Shown one piece after another: positions 16,803-25,077 of a DNA stretch of 64,000 bases (the stretch's first letter is position 1; the number at the start of each line of letters is the position of its first letter). The stretch is taken from the NCBI RefSeq assembly GCF_900169265.1, contig NZ_FXYX01000005.1, positions 1 through 64,000 of the forward strand, given 5' to 3'. The position numbers and the translations under genes are program-made. The notes under the pieces were generated by a model. That model saw only the letters and a list, made by a program, of their open reading frames with translations. It did not search any database and was not told where the DNA came from. The stretch comes from Brevibacterium iodinum ATCC 49514 (GTDB taxonomy: Bacteria > Actinomycetota > Actinomycetes > Actinomycetales > Brevibacteriaceae).

Positions 16803-17274
16803 ATGCAGAAGGCTCACGAGGCCGCTGCCTCCGGTCAGGACCCGCCGCAGGGCAACCCAGCTGGAGACGACGCCGGTCCGGCCGCCTCGGCGATGGAGGT
16901 TCCGCAGGTGAAGATCACCGACGTCGTGCCGCTCTCCGACGACGATCCCTCCGATGCGGGCCTGGCCATCGCGGGTCTGCCGTTGACCCTCGGCGGCATC
17001 GTCGGCGGTGTGCTCACCAGCATGGGCATCCGTTCACGGCGGATGCGCCTGGTCGGCACCATCGTCTACTGAGTCGTCGGGGGACTGGGGCGATATCGGT
17101 CAGTTCTTCGTCCCCGGAGCGGCCGGCACGCTGCTGCGCGATCTCTCCTACTTCCGAGACGCGCCGTTGGCTCTCCAGTGGTGGGTGCTCAGCGCTTGGC
17201 TGGTCGTCGGCATCGCGCTCATCCTCGTCGGCCACGTCATCGCCCACAGGAAGGCGCACACGGCCGCCCACTGA
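16803..17274 (+). pseudogene. Remnant of a YhgE/ABC-2-like membrane protein
   Basis: The first part (16803-17072) encodes VKITDVVPLSDDDPSDAGLAIAGLPLTLGGIVGGVL, the entry into the membrane domain of actinobacterial YhgE-like proteins. It stops at TGA 17070. A second frame then gives WGDIGQFFVPGAAGTLLRDLSYF and a last membrane segment (LSAWLVVGIALILVGHVI), the known C-terminal end of the same family. About 100 residues that join these parts in full proteins are missing, and the normal N-terminal region is short too. It is therefore a 5'-trimmed, internally deleted and frameshifted relic. The TetR gene next to it seems intact. Confidence 0.65.
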
Positions 17275-17379
17275 CAAGCTGCCGCGTCGTCGGACTCCCA
17301 TCGACCCTGGTCTTCACTTCATGTGAGGACTAGGCTCGGTGGGAGTCTGTGGTTTCCTTTGTGGAACCGAGAGGATGAC

Positions 17380-18207
17380 ATGGTGGCATTTTCCGATGTG
17401 ACGATCTGCCGCACCTGCGGGGTCGAGACGACGACGCCTCCACCACAGCTGTGTCCGATCTGCGAGGACGATCGGCAATGGGTTCCTGACTCCGGCCAAC
17501 AGTGGACGACTCGGGCAGACCTCGAATCCGAAGGCCACCGCATCACCACCACGGAGCGGGAACCCGGTCTATTCGCCATCCGCGTCGAACCGAAGCTCGG
17601 GATCGGGCAGACCTGCTATCTCGCGTGCACCGAATCCGGCAATGTGCTCTTCGATGTCCCCGCCTATATCGACGCCGAGGCGGTCGCGGCGGTCCGGGAC
17701 CTCGGCGGAGTTGCGGCGATCGCCGCCAGCCACCCGCACATGTTCGGCACCCAGTTGGAATGGAGTGCCGCATTCGATGGAGCTCCCGTCTTCGTGTGCC
17801 GGGCCGACCTCGAATGGGTGCAGCGGACCGGCCGGGCCGTCTGCCCCTATTTCCACGAGGCGGAGCCGGTGCCGGGGGTGAGGCTCCGGAGGACGGGAGG
17901 TCATTTCCCCGGCAGTGCGGTGGCAGTCTGGACGGGCGCCGACGGCGCCGGGGTCATGCTCAGCGGCGATTCGATCGGTCCGGTGGCGCGATCGGGGTGG
18001 GTGACGTTCATGCGCAGCTTCCCGAACTATCTGCCGTTGTCGGCCGCGGTCGTCAGGCGCATCGCCGCCTCGGTGATCGATCTCGACTTCGACCGCATGT
18101 ACGGCAACTTCGGTCAGTCGATCGGCACTGATGCGTATTCTGCGGTGCAGACATCGGCGGAACGCTACGCAGAATGGGTCTCCGGCGATCACGATCACCT
18201 CACCTGA
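17380..18207 (+). CDS. MBL-fold hydrolase-like protein with N-terminal zinc ribbon
   Basis: A 275-residue protein. Residues 9-28 hold two CxxC pairs (CRTCG and CPIC), a rubredoxin-like zinc ribbon. The rest resembles metallo-beta-lactamase fold proteins: GNVLFDVPAYID, AASHPHMFGTQLEW in place of the usual HxHxDH, RRTGGHFPGSAVAVW and VMLSGDSI. The first metal motif is SHPHMFG, so the aspartate of HxHxD is absent and the metal site may be altered. ATG at 17380 follows GAGAGGATGAC. It ends 4 bp before the end of the convergent desaturase gene. The substrate is unknown. Confidence 0.75.
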   Translation: MVAFSDVTICRTCGVETTTPPPQLCPICEDDRQWVPDSGQQWTTRADLESEGHRITTTEREPGLFAIRVEPKLGIGQTCYLACTESGNVLFDVPAYIDAEAVAAVRDLGGVAAIAASHPHMFGTQLEWSAAFDGAPVFVCRADLEWVQRTGRAVCPYFHEAEPVPGVRLRRTGGHFPGSAVAVWTGADGAGVMLSGDSIGPVARSGWVTFMRSFPNYLPLSAAVVRRIAASVIDLDFDRMYGNFGQSIGTDAYSAVQTSAERYAEWVSGDHDHLT

Positions 18208-18211
18208 GTTC

Positions 18212-19387
18212 TCAGCGGGACCGGAACTGCGCGGTGACGGGGCAGTCGAAGGGGTCTGCTTCGCCGAGGCCCACCCGGTTGAGGTAGGCGATGATGATCT
18301 TGTAGGACTCGAGCAGGGTCGTCTCGGTGTAGGTGATGTCCTTCTGGCGGCAGTATTCGCGGACCATCGGCTGCACCCGGTGCAGGTTGACGCTCGGCAT
18401 GCTGGGGAACAGGTGGTGTTCGATCTGATAGTTCAGACCGCCCATGAGGAATCCCATGAAGCGACCGCCGGAGATATTGCGTGACATCAGCGTCTGACGG
18501 CGCAGGAAGTCGATCTTCACATCTTTGGGAACGATCGGCTGGCCCTTGTGGTTGGGGGCGAATGATCCGCCCATATGCACGCCGAAGACGGCGAGCTGGA
18601 CGAGGAAGAAGACGCTGCCGATGAGGGGACCTGCCGCCCAGATGGCGAGCGCGGGGAGCCCGATGAGGCGGATTCCGATGAGGACGCCTTCGATCCAACG
18701 GCGTTTGATCGACGACTGTCCCCGGACGATGGCTTTGACGGACTCGACGTGCAGCTGGAGGCCGGCCAGGGTCAGCAGCGGCAGGAAGAACCAGCCCTGA
18801 CGTGCGGCGAACCATTTGGCCAGGCCTGTGCGTTCACGTGCATCCTCAGGAGTGAAGACGAGGGCGCCGGGAGCGATGTCTCCGTCGACTCCGGCCTTGT
18901 TCGGATTGGCGTGGTGAAGCGCATTGTGCTTCTTCAGCCACCAACCGTAGCTCAGTCCGATGAAGAGGTTGCCGATGATCGTCGACACCCACTCCCCCAC
19001 TTTTCCGCTGGTGAAGATCTGCCGGTGTGCTGCGTCATGGGCGACATAGGCGGTCTGGGTGAAAAGTGCGCCGAATACGACTGCGGTCGCCATCTGCCAC
19101 CAGCTCTCACCGATGAGGAAGAGCATGGCGAAGGATGCAACGTAACCGAGTCCGAGGAGGACGAAGCGCAGGGTGTTCCAGCCCGGCCGCCTGGCCAGCA
19201 GGCCCGCTTCTTTGACCTGCGCCATCAGCGCGCTGAAGTCGCTTGTGAATTCCTGTTCGGCGGTTCCCCTCTTCGCTCGCCTGCGCTCGAGCACTGCGGC
19301 CCGCGTGGCCCGATCCGGTGCCGGAGCCGACAGTTCGGTCGCAGTTGGGGAAGACGGTTCTGAGGTCATGCGGTCAGACGGGTTCAT
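18212..19387 (-). CDS. Membrane fatty acid desaturase
   Basis: A 391-residue acyl-lipid/acyl-CoA desaturase. The three histidine boxes are present: HDAAH (117-121), HNALHH (154-159) and QIEHHLFP near the C-terminus, with membrane segments at about 72-115 and 210-270. The QIEHH third box places it with linoleoyl-CoA/delta-6-type and DesA3-like front-end enzymes. ATG at 19387 follows AAGGTGGGAACC; a longer in-frame start at 19426 lacks signals. A NarL-type two-component pair lies directly upstream on the same strand, the arrangement of the Bacillus des-desKR locus, so membrane-fluidity control is likely. Confidence 0.9.
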   Translation of the reverse strand: MNPSDRMTSEPSSPTATELSAPAPDRATRAAVLERRRAKRGTAEQEFTSDFSALMAQVKEAGLLARRPGWNTLRFVLLGLGYVASFAMLFLIGESWWQMATAVVFGALFTQTAYVAHDAAHRQIFTSGKVGEWVSTIIGNLFIGLSYGWWLKKHNALHHANPNKAGVDGDIAPGALVFTPEDARERTGLAKWFAARQGWFFLPLLTLAGLQLHVESVKAIVRGQSSIKRRWIEGVLIGIRLIGLPALAIWAAGPLIGSVFFLVQLAVFGVHMGGSFAPNHKGQPIVPKDVKIDFLRRQTLMSRNISGGRFMGFLMGGLNYQIEHHLFPSMPSVNLHRVQPMVREYCRQKDITYTETTLLESYKIIIAYLNRVGLGEADPFDCPVTAQFRSR

Positions 19388-19445
19388 GGTTCCCACCTTA
19401 TGGATGTCCGCACCGTTTTTCGTCACCCCTGGGAGCCGTTCTTCA

Positions 19446-19465
19446 CCCCCTACTCGGGTAGGGGG
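19446..19465. promoter_or_regulatory. Inverted repeat CCCCCTAC-TCGG-GTAGGGGG, candidate response regulator site
   Basis: The 8-4-8 repeat is perfect. It lies 59-78 bp upstream of the desaturase start codon and 27-46 bp after the response regulator stop. No T run follows on the minus strand, so an operator for the adjacent NarL-type regulator is favoured over a terminator, though either is possible. Confidence 0.5.
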
Positions 19466-19491
19466 GTCCGAGCTGAGGACAGGTGCAGAAC

Positions 19492-20142
19492 TCAGCTGTT
19501 GGGGACGATGAGACCTGATTCGTAGGCGGCGATGACTGCTTGGGCGCGATCTCGGGCATCGAGTTTGTACAGGATCCGGGAGACGTGGGTCTTCACGGTC
19601 TGCACTGCGATGTCCAGACTCGCCGCAATCTCCGTGTTGGACGCTCCGCGGGCGACTTGGATGAGGATCTCGCGTTCTCGGTCGGTGAGTTCGGGCAGCG
19701 CTGTGCGGTTGGGCTTCTGTCCTCCGGTGGCGAAGTGTTCGATGACCCGTTTCGTCACGCTCGGCGCCAGGAGCGCTTCGCCTCCGGCGACGATGCGGAC
19801 CGCCTCGGCGAGTTCACTGGGCGGGGCATCCTTGAGGAGGAAACCGCTGGCCCCGGCGCGGATGGCATCGAAGACATAGTCGTCGATGTCGAAGGTGGTG
19901 AGCATGATGATCCGGGTCTCGGCATTCGCGGCGACGATCGTGCGGGTTGCTTCGATTCCGTCCATCAGCGGCATTCGGACGTCCATGAGGACGATATCGG
20001 GGTCAAGGTCGGCGACGAGATCGACGCAGTGTGCACCGTCTTCGGCCTGTCCGATGACCTCGATATCTGCATGAGCGCTCAGCAGCGCGGCGAAGCCGGC
20101 GCGGACCATCGCTTGGTCATCGGCGATGACGATCCTGATCAT
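19492..20142 (-). CDS. NarL/LuxR-type response regulator (DesR-like)
   Basis: A 216-residue regulator. The receiver domain has DD9/D54 (IVLMDVRMP) and K-containing LLKDAPP, and the C-terminal LuxR helix-turn-helix reads LTDREREILIQVARGASNTEIAASLDIAVQTVKTHVSRI. ATG at 20142 overlaps the kinase stop (ATGA) and has AAGGAGACCCC upstream. It is the partner of the kinase encoded just before it, and probably controls the desaturase gene that follows. Confidence 0.92.
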   Translation of the reverse strand: MIRIVIADDQAMVRAGFAALLSAHADIEVIGQAEDGAHCVDLVADLDPDIVLMDVRMPLMDGIEATRTIVAANAETRIIMLTTFDIDDYVFDAIRAGASGFLLKDAPPSELAEAVRIVAGGEALLAPSVTKRVIEHFATGGQKPNRTALPELTDREREILIQVARGASNTEIAASLDIAVQTVKTHVSRILYKLDARDRAQAVIAAYESGLIVPNS

Positions 20143-21455
20143 GGGGTCTCCTTGTCCTTAACCGAAGTGTCCGTGACCGGCGTGTCGGCGCTCGGTTCAC
20201 CGTCGTCGGTCGAGCGTTCGCGGGGCGAAAGCGGCAGCACTGCTTCGACTTCGAAGCCTCCGTCGGCAGTGGCTCCGCTGCGGACCTCCCCACCGACGGA
20301 GGCTGCCCGTTCGCGCATGCCGATCAGTCCCTGCCGGCTGTGCTTCTCGTGTTTCGCGGCCTCGCCGGGCCCGTCGCCGTGGTCGTTGGTGACGCTGATC
20401 CAGACGGCTGAGCTGCCACCGCGGATGAGGATGGCGATTGCGGAGTTGCGGGCGTGGCGGATCGCGTTGCTCAGGGCTTCTTGGATGATCCGGTATCCGG
20501 CTAGTCCGGTGCTGTCGCGCATGAGGTGGTCGATCGGTTCGCCGCTGCGTTCCACGGTGACCTGCACTCCCGCCTGTCGGGCCTTCTCGATGAGCGGATC
20601 GATCTCGGAGAACTTCGGCTGCGGCGCCAGTTCGCCTCCGCCTTCATCGTTGCGCAGCACGCTGAGCAGTCCGCGCATCTCGGTCAGGGCGGTGCGCGCC
20701 GAAGTGGAGATGTCGTCGAACTCCTTGGCCACCTCGGCGTCGATCCCCTCATGTCGGAAAGGTGCGCTGGAGGCTTGGATGTTGATGATCGACATGCTGT
20801 GGGCGACGATGTCGTGGAGTTCGCGGGCAATCCGGGCTCGCTCTTCGATGGTCACACGTTTCGAGTGCTCCTCAGCGGTGTTCTCCTTCTCCTGCACCAG
20901 TTGGGAGCGGATGAGCTGCCATTGCTGGATGATCACTGCCGCGAGGTAGACACCGCCGGCGATGCAGGAGTAGATGAGGATGTTGACGATCGCCCCGTCC
21001 GATCGGGAGTCGGCGACGAAGAAGTGGATGATCACTGCGGCGAGCGCTGAACCGGCGATGCTGCCGAGCAGGGCACCGAGTGCCACTCCCCAATGGGCAC
21101 GGAGTCCGATGATGAGGATGATGACGATCTGAGTGATCATCATCGGCACCATCCACGGCCACGGCACACCGGAGACGAGCGGGCCCAGCAGCGGCAGCAC
21201 CGTGCATGCGGCGATCGACATGATGGTGCCGAAGAGCGGCCGCAGCATCGACAGCGGCATCGACCCGACGTGGATGATCGTGACGACGAAGGCCAGAGCG
21301 ACCGGAGCCTCATTGACCGAGACGGCGATCGATGATTCCACCGCCAGCATGACGATCGCGAGCACGATCACTGCGATCCAGGCCAGCGCCTCGGGATTGA
21401 GTCGACGGTTCGGGGGCATGAACCTGTCGAAGACTCTTGTGAGCATCACAGACAC
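20139..21455 (-). CDS. NarL-family sensor histidine kinase (DesK-like)
   Basis: A 438-residue kinase with about six membrane segments in residues 25-178, then a HisKA_3 domain with phospho-acceptor H214 in ARIARELHDIVAHSMS and a HATPase domain (GLAGYRIIQEALSNAIRHA). No extracellular sensor domain is visible, so it probably senses the membrane itself, as DesK does. The GTG start at 21455 follows GAAGGGAACCCG. The C-terminal 30 residues are a polar Thr/Asp/Pro tail. It is translationally coupled to the response regulator. Confidence 0.9.
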   Translation of the reverse strand: MSVMLTRVFDRFMPPNRRLNPEALAWIAVIVLAIVMLAVESSIAVSVNEAPVALAFVVTIIHVGSMPLSMLRPLFGTIMSIAACTVLPLLGPLVSGVPWPWMVPMMITQIVIILIIGLRAHWGVALGALLGSIAGSALAAVIIHFFVADSRSDGAIVNILIYSCIAGGVYLAAVIIQQWQLIRSQLVQEKENTAEEHSKRVTIEERARIARELHDIVAHSMSIINIQASSAPFRHEGIDAEVAKEFDDISTSARTALTEMRGLLSVLRNDEGGGELAPQPKFSEIDPLIEKARQAGVQVTVERSGEPIDHLMRDSTGLAGYRIIQEALSNAIRHARNSAIAILIRGGSSAVWISVTNDHGDGPGEAAKHEKHSRQGLIGMRERAASVGGEVRSGATADGGFEVEAVLPLSPRERSTDDGEPSADTPVTDTSVKDKETP

Positions 21456-21584
21456 CGGGTTCCCTTCTGTGATTCCGGCCGATCGTTGCGATCATAGCGC
21501 GTGATCGGATTCATCACCTGGGAACGGCGGATGATGGTCAGTCGTGCCGTGGTCAGCCCACGCCGGGAACCGGACCCGCACGGT

Positions 21585-22994
21585 TCAGCTTTCGCGGGCC
21601 TCCCCTGCTCCGCGAACCTCTTCGGTTCCGCGCATCCCCTCGGCCAGGTGCGCGTGTTCGGTTCCCGCGAACTTCGCTCGGCTGCACCATGACAGCGCCA
21701 GGTAGGCCACAAAGGAGATGGCAAAGGACGGGATCGTCGCTCCGATCGGGCTCGGATAGGCGTAGGTGAGCACATAGGACGCCAACGCCCCGAGGACCCA
21801 CACTCCGACGGCCACCCAGTTGACTCCGCGGGTGTAGGAGTAGAGGCCGCCGGAGTCCTTGAGGATGTCGGGTGAGTAGGCACCGCGTTTGATCATGTAG
21901 TAGTCGACGATGAGGATGGCGAAGACGGGGACGAAGAACGCCCCGATCATCGTGAGGAAGTCGGTGTACTGGTCGAGCAGGGCCAGCCAGGTCGAACCGA
22001 TGATCGAGATCGCGCCGAGGATGAGGGCCGTCGGCAGGAACTTCAGCTTCGTCCTGCTCTGTGCGCCGACGACGGAGTTGACCATTCCGTAGACGACCAT
22101 CGTGTTCGTGGCCATGACCGAGAGGAAGATGACGATGGCCAGCGCCCACCCGAATTCCGCGGCCAAGGCCGTCGGATCGAATTCGGCCGGGTCTCCCCCG
22201 TCGAGCAGGATGAAGCTGAACGCGGTGAGACCCAGCAGCATCGCCAGCACGGTCGAGGTCAGGTAGCCCAGACCCGATCCGACGATTCCGGCCTTCTGAG
22301 TCACGGCCAAACGGTTGAGGTCGCCGGATAGCACGGTCCAGGAGATGGCTGTGGAGATGACGATATCGAGTGCGAGGACCGGAGTGAACTCGAGCTCCGG
22401 CAGGCTCTCGATTCCTGCGTATTCGCCGGGTGAGTGTCCCGTGAACGCGATGACGAAGACATAGGCCATGACCAGCAGGATGAGAAGAGCGAACCAGGGT
22501 TCGGCCTTCTCGATCCCTTCGTGGCCGAGGATCGCCAGTCCGACGACGAGCGCCTGGCAGAGCACGGAGAAGAGGATCGGGTTGGAGAATCCCGTCGTCT
22601 GGGCGACGACGTAGTTGACGCTGATTCCCGCCAACATGGCCTGCACCCAGCTCCATCCCATGAGGATGATGACGTTGGCGGCGACCGGCAGGAAGCTGCC
22701 CTTGGCGCCGAAGGCACCGCGGGTGATGGCCATGGTCGCCAGGCCCGTGCGGGTGCCGATGTTGCCGATGAGCGTGAGCACGATGGTGCCGATGAGCGTG
22801 CCGACGATGATGACGATGACCGCTGTGGCGAAGTCAACGCCGGGGACGAACAGGGTTCCGGTCAACAGGGTCGTGACGACGAGGTTCGCGGCCAGCCAGA
22901 TCATGAACATCCGTCCCCCGCTCAGGGTTCCGCGGATGACTCCGGAATCGTGGCCGGATTCCAATCGCTGTTCCAAACGGCGGTACCAGTTCAC
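21585..22994 (-). CDS. Purine-cytosine permease family protein (NCS1, CodB-like)
   Basis: A 469-residue carrier with 12 hydrophobic segments. It shows the CodB/PurP pattern: TLSGGRMFMIWLAANLVVTTLLTG, ITRGAFGAKGSFLPVAANVIILMGWSWVQ, and DYYMIKRGAYSPD late in the protein. It probably imports cytosine, a purine or a related compound with H+ or Na+. It starts with ATG at 22994, overlapping the stop of the NTF2-like gene by four bases, so the two proteins are made together. The last 25 residues are charged and low in complexity. Confidence 0.88.
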   Translation of the reverse strand: MNWYRRLEQRLESGHDSGVIRGTLSGGRMFMIWLAANLVVTTLLTGTLFVPGVDFATAVIVIIVGTLIGTIVLTLIGNIGTRTGLATMAITRGAFGAKGSFLPVAANVIILMGWSWVQAMLAGISVNYVVAQTTGFSNPILFSVLCQALVVGLAILGHEGIEKAEPWFALLILLVMAYVFVIAFTGHSPGEYAGIESLPELEFTPVLALDIVISTAISWTVLSGDLNRLAVTQKAGIVGSGLGYLTSTVLAMLLGLTAFSFILLDGGDPAEFDPTALAAEFGWALAIVIFLSVMATNTMVVYGMVNSVVGAQSRTKLKFLPTALILGAISIIGSTWLALLDQYTDFLTMIGAFFVPVFAILIVDYYMIKRGAYSPDILKDSGGLYSYTRGVNWVAVGVWVLGALASYVLTYAYPSPIGATIPSFAISFVAYLALSWCSRAKFAGTEHAHLAEGMRGTEEVRGAGEARES

Positions 22995-23470
22995 TGCGCG
23001 ACCTCCTCGGCGCCGGGCTTGCTTTCGGCGGCACTGGGACCAGCCGCCGACGAACTGTCGGCAGAATCCGGGACCGTGGAGAGGTGTTCGTGGATGGCGA
23101 TGAGTTCACCGTCACCGAGGCGGCTGAAGACGATCGATTCGCGTTCCCGGTACGATTCCCGCCCGTCTGCGGTGTTCACGGCCGTATCGACGGTGTGGGA
23201 GAAGACGGCTCCGCCGGGGAAGGTCTGCACGAGCTGGTCCGATGAGGCGCAGGCGGCCACTGACCAACCGTCGGCCAACCACGAAGCCCACTCCCTTTCA
23301 TATTCCGCACGAGTGTTCAGGCGTCGCGTTTCGGGGTGGAAGACGAAGGAGGCGTCCTCGGCGAATCGGGAGAAATACGACTGAGTGTCCGTGGCGGCGA
23401 AGGCATCGACGATCGCCGAGGCGGCCGTGAGCACATCGAATTCGCTGGGCTCCGGTGTGGATTCGTTCAT
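22991..23470 (-). CDS. NTF2-like (SnoaL-type) small protein
   Basis: A 159-residue protein with the cone-shaped NTF2-like fold pattern: an N-terminal helix (ASAIVDAFAATDTQSYFSRFAEDASFVFHP), then strands ending in ELIAIHEHLSTVP. Such proteins bind small molecules or catalyse simple reactions; AtzH-like members accompany amidohydrolases of triazine and nitrogen-compound pathways. The first gene of the unit, it is coupled by ATGA to a nitrogen-base permease, which hints at the same substrate. A Ser/Ala/Glu-rich tail of about 25 residues follows the fold. Confidence 0.75.
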   Translation of the reverse strand: MNESTPEPSEFDVLTAASAIVDAFAATDTQSYFSRFAEDASFVFHPETRRLNTRAEYEREWASWLADGWSVAACASSDQLVQTFPGGAVFSHTVDTAVNTADGRESYRERESIVFSRLGDGELIAIHEHLSTVPDSADSSSAAGPSAAESKPGAEEVAQ

Positions 23471-23781
23471 GATCGACGGCGACCTTTCGCAGACTGAGAG
23501 TAGGAGGATGCCGCACTGAGTCCAAACGACTCACGTGCGGCCCGATGAAGCTGAATGTCACACTAACGGGTCTGTGATCGTCCGCACTATCCGCGGTGGA
23601 TGAATTCTGCCCTCAGTTATACGAAGCGGCGAATCGGCGGCTGAGTCCTTCCGCTGAACGTCACTGTGAGTTCATATGCCGAATGGACCTGATCGCACCA
23701 GGTGACATGCATTAATTTGAGCCGCATGCCCATGTGCCGCCGGACATTCCCCGGCTGACGTTCGAAGGAGAAGCTGAACCC
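23471..23781. other. Divergent intergenic region, no gene
   Basis: These 311 bases separate the leftward NTF2/permease unit from the rightward anion carrier. It must hold two promoters. The rightward gene has a clear ribosome site (GAAGGAG at about 23764-23770). No convincing operator or RNA was recognised. Confidence 0.5.
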
Positions 23782-25047
23782 ATGAGTGCAGAACTGATCT
23801 GCGTAATCGTCCTCGGACTGATGTTCGTCATCGGAACCTGGCGGGACATCAATATGGGCCTGCTCGGCTTCATCGCGGCCGCGGGCGTCGGCGGCCTCGT
23901 CCTGCACCAGGCGCCCGAAGAGTTTCTCGCAGGATTTCCCGTCGACCTCTTCCTTACGCTCGTCGGCCTGACCTACCTCTTCGGCTTCGCCCAGAACAAC
24001 GGCGCGATCGAAGTGATCGTCCGCTGGTGCGTGAAGCTCGTCGGCGGGCGCATCGGACTCATGCCCTGGATCTTCTTCGCACTGACAGCTGTCCTCATCT
24101 CGCTCGGGGCGCTCTTCGCCGTGGCCATCATCGCACCACTGGCGCTGTCGTTCGCGCGGCGTCATAGGATCAATCAGTTCATGATCGGTCTGCTCGTCGT
24201 CCACGGTGCCCTGGCTGGCGCGTTCTCGCCCATCAGCGTCTACGGCATCTTCATCAACGACTATCTGACGAAGAACGGCCTCACCCCTGCGCCGCTGACC
24301 TTGTTCCTCGCCCCGTTCATCTTCAATACCGTCTTCGCGGTCGTTGTCTGGTTCGTCCTCCGTCGCCGGCCAGGACTGCGCGCGGAGGCAGATGGGGCTC
24401 ACCCCCACCCCGAGTCCGAGCCCGACGGCGGAACGACCATCCGTCTCACACGCTCTCAGATCCCGACCCTGATCGGGCTCATCGCCATGGCGCTGTCCGT
24501 GATCATCTTCAGCTGGGAGGTGGGCCTGGTGACCATCACGATCTCGGTAGTGCTCGCCGCCATCGACCCTGCCGCCGGCAAGGCGGCGATGTCGAAGGTC
24601 TCATGGTCGATCGTCGTCCTCATCTGCGGAGTGCTCACCTACATCGCCGTACTGCAGGAGGCCGGAACCGTCGAATGGGTCTCGGCCGGCATCTCAGCGA
24701 TCGGTTTACCCCTGCTGGCAGCGCTGCTGCTGTTCTACATGTCCGGCCTGATCTCCGCGCTGGCGTCGTCCTTGGCGATCATCGGTGTCGTCATCGCCCT
24801 GGCGGTGCCGTTCCTCGAGTCGGGCGACGTGCATGTCGGAGGGTTCGTCGCGGCGCTGGCGATCGCCGCGACCATCGTCGACATCAGTCCGTTCTCGACC
24901 AACGGCGCGATGCTCCTGGCCAATGTCCATCCGAGCATCCGCGACCGCTACTACAGACAGATGATCGGGTACGCCGGCCTCATGTGCCTCATCGGGCCAG
25001 GACTCGCCTGGGTGGTCGCCGCGGTGCCGACCGTGATAAGCGGCTGA
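23782..25047 (+). CDS. Ion-transporter superfamily carrier, MatC/dicarboxylate type
   Basis: A 421-residue membrane protein with about 12 segments and an internal duplication typical of the ion transporter superfamily. Each half has a re-entrant signature: LVVHGALAGAFSPISVYGIFIN in the first and VDISPFSTNGAMLLANVHP in the second. The N-terminal part resembles the MatC dicarboxylate carrier domain, so C4-dicarboxylate or malonate uptake is likely. ATG at 23782 follows GAAGGAGAAGCTGAACCC, which decides the start over the longer frame. A CoA-transferase gene converges on it. Confidence 0.75.
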   Translation: MSAELICVIVLGLMFVIGTWRDINMGLLGFIAAAGVGGLVLHQAPEEFLAGFPVDLFLTLVGLTYLFGFAQNNGAIEVIVRWCVKLVGGRIGLMPWIFFALTAVLISLGALFAVAIIAPLALSFARRHRINQFMIGLLVVHGALAGAFSPISVYGIFINDYLTKNGLTPAPLTLFLAPFIFNTVFAVVVWFVLRRRPGLRAEADGAHPHPESEPDGGTTIRLTRSQIPTLIGLIAMALSVIIFSWEVGLVTITISVVLAAIDPAAGKAAMSKVSWSIVVLICGVLTYIAVLQEAGTVEWVSAGISAIGLPLLAALLLFYMSGLISALASSLAIIGVVIALAVPFLESGDVHVGGFVAALAIAATIVDISPFSTNGAMLLANVHPSIRDRYYRQMIGYAGLMCLIGPGLAWVVAAVPTVISG

Positions 25048-25077
25048 ACAGTCGGGGTCGCGGGAGCCCGCACTATC

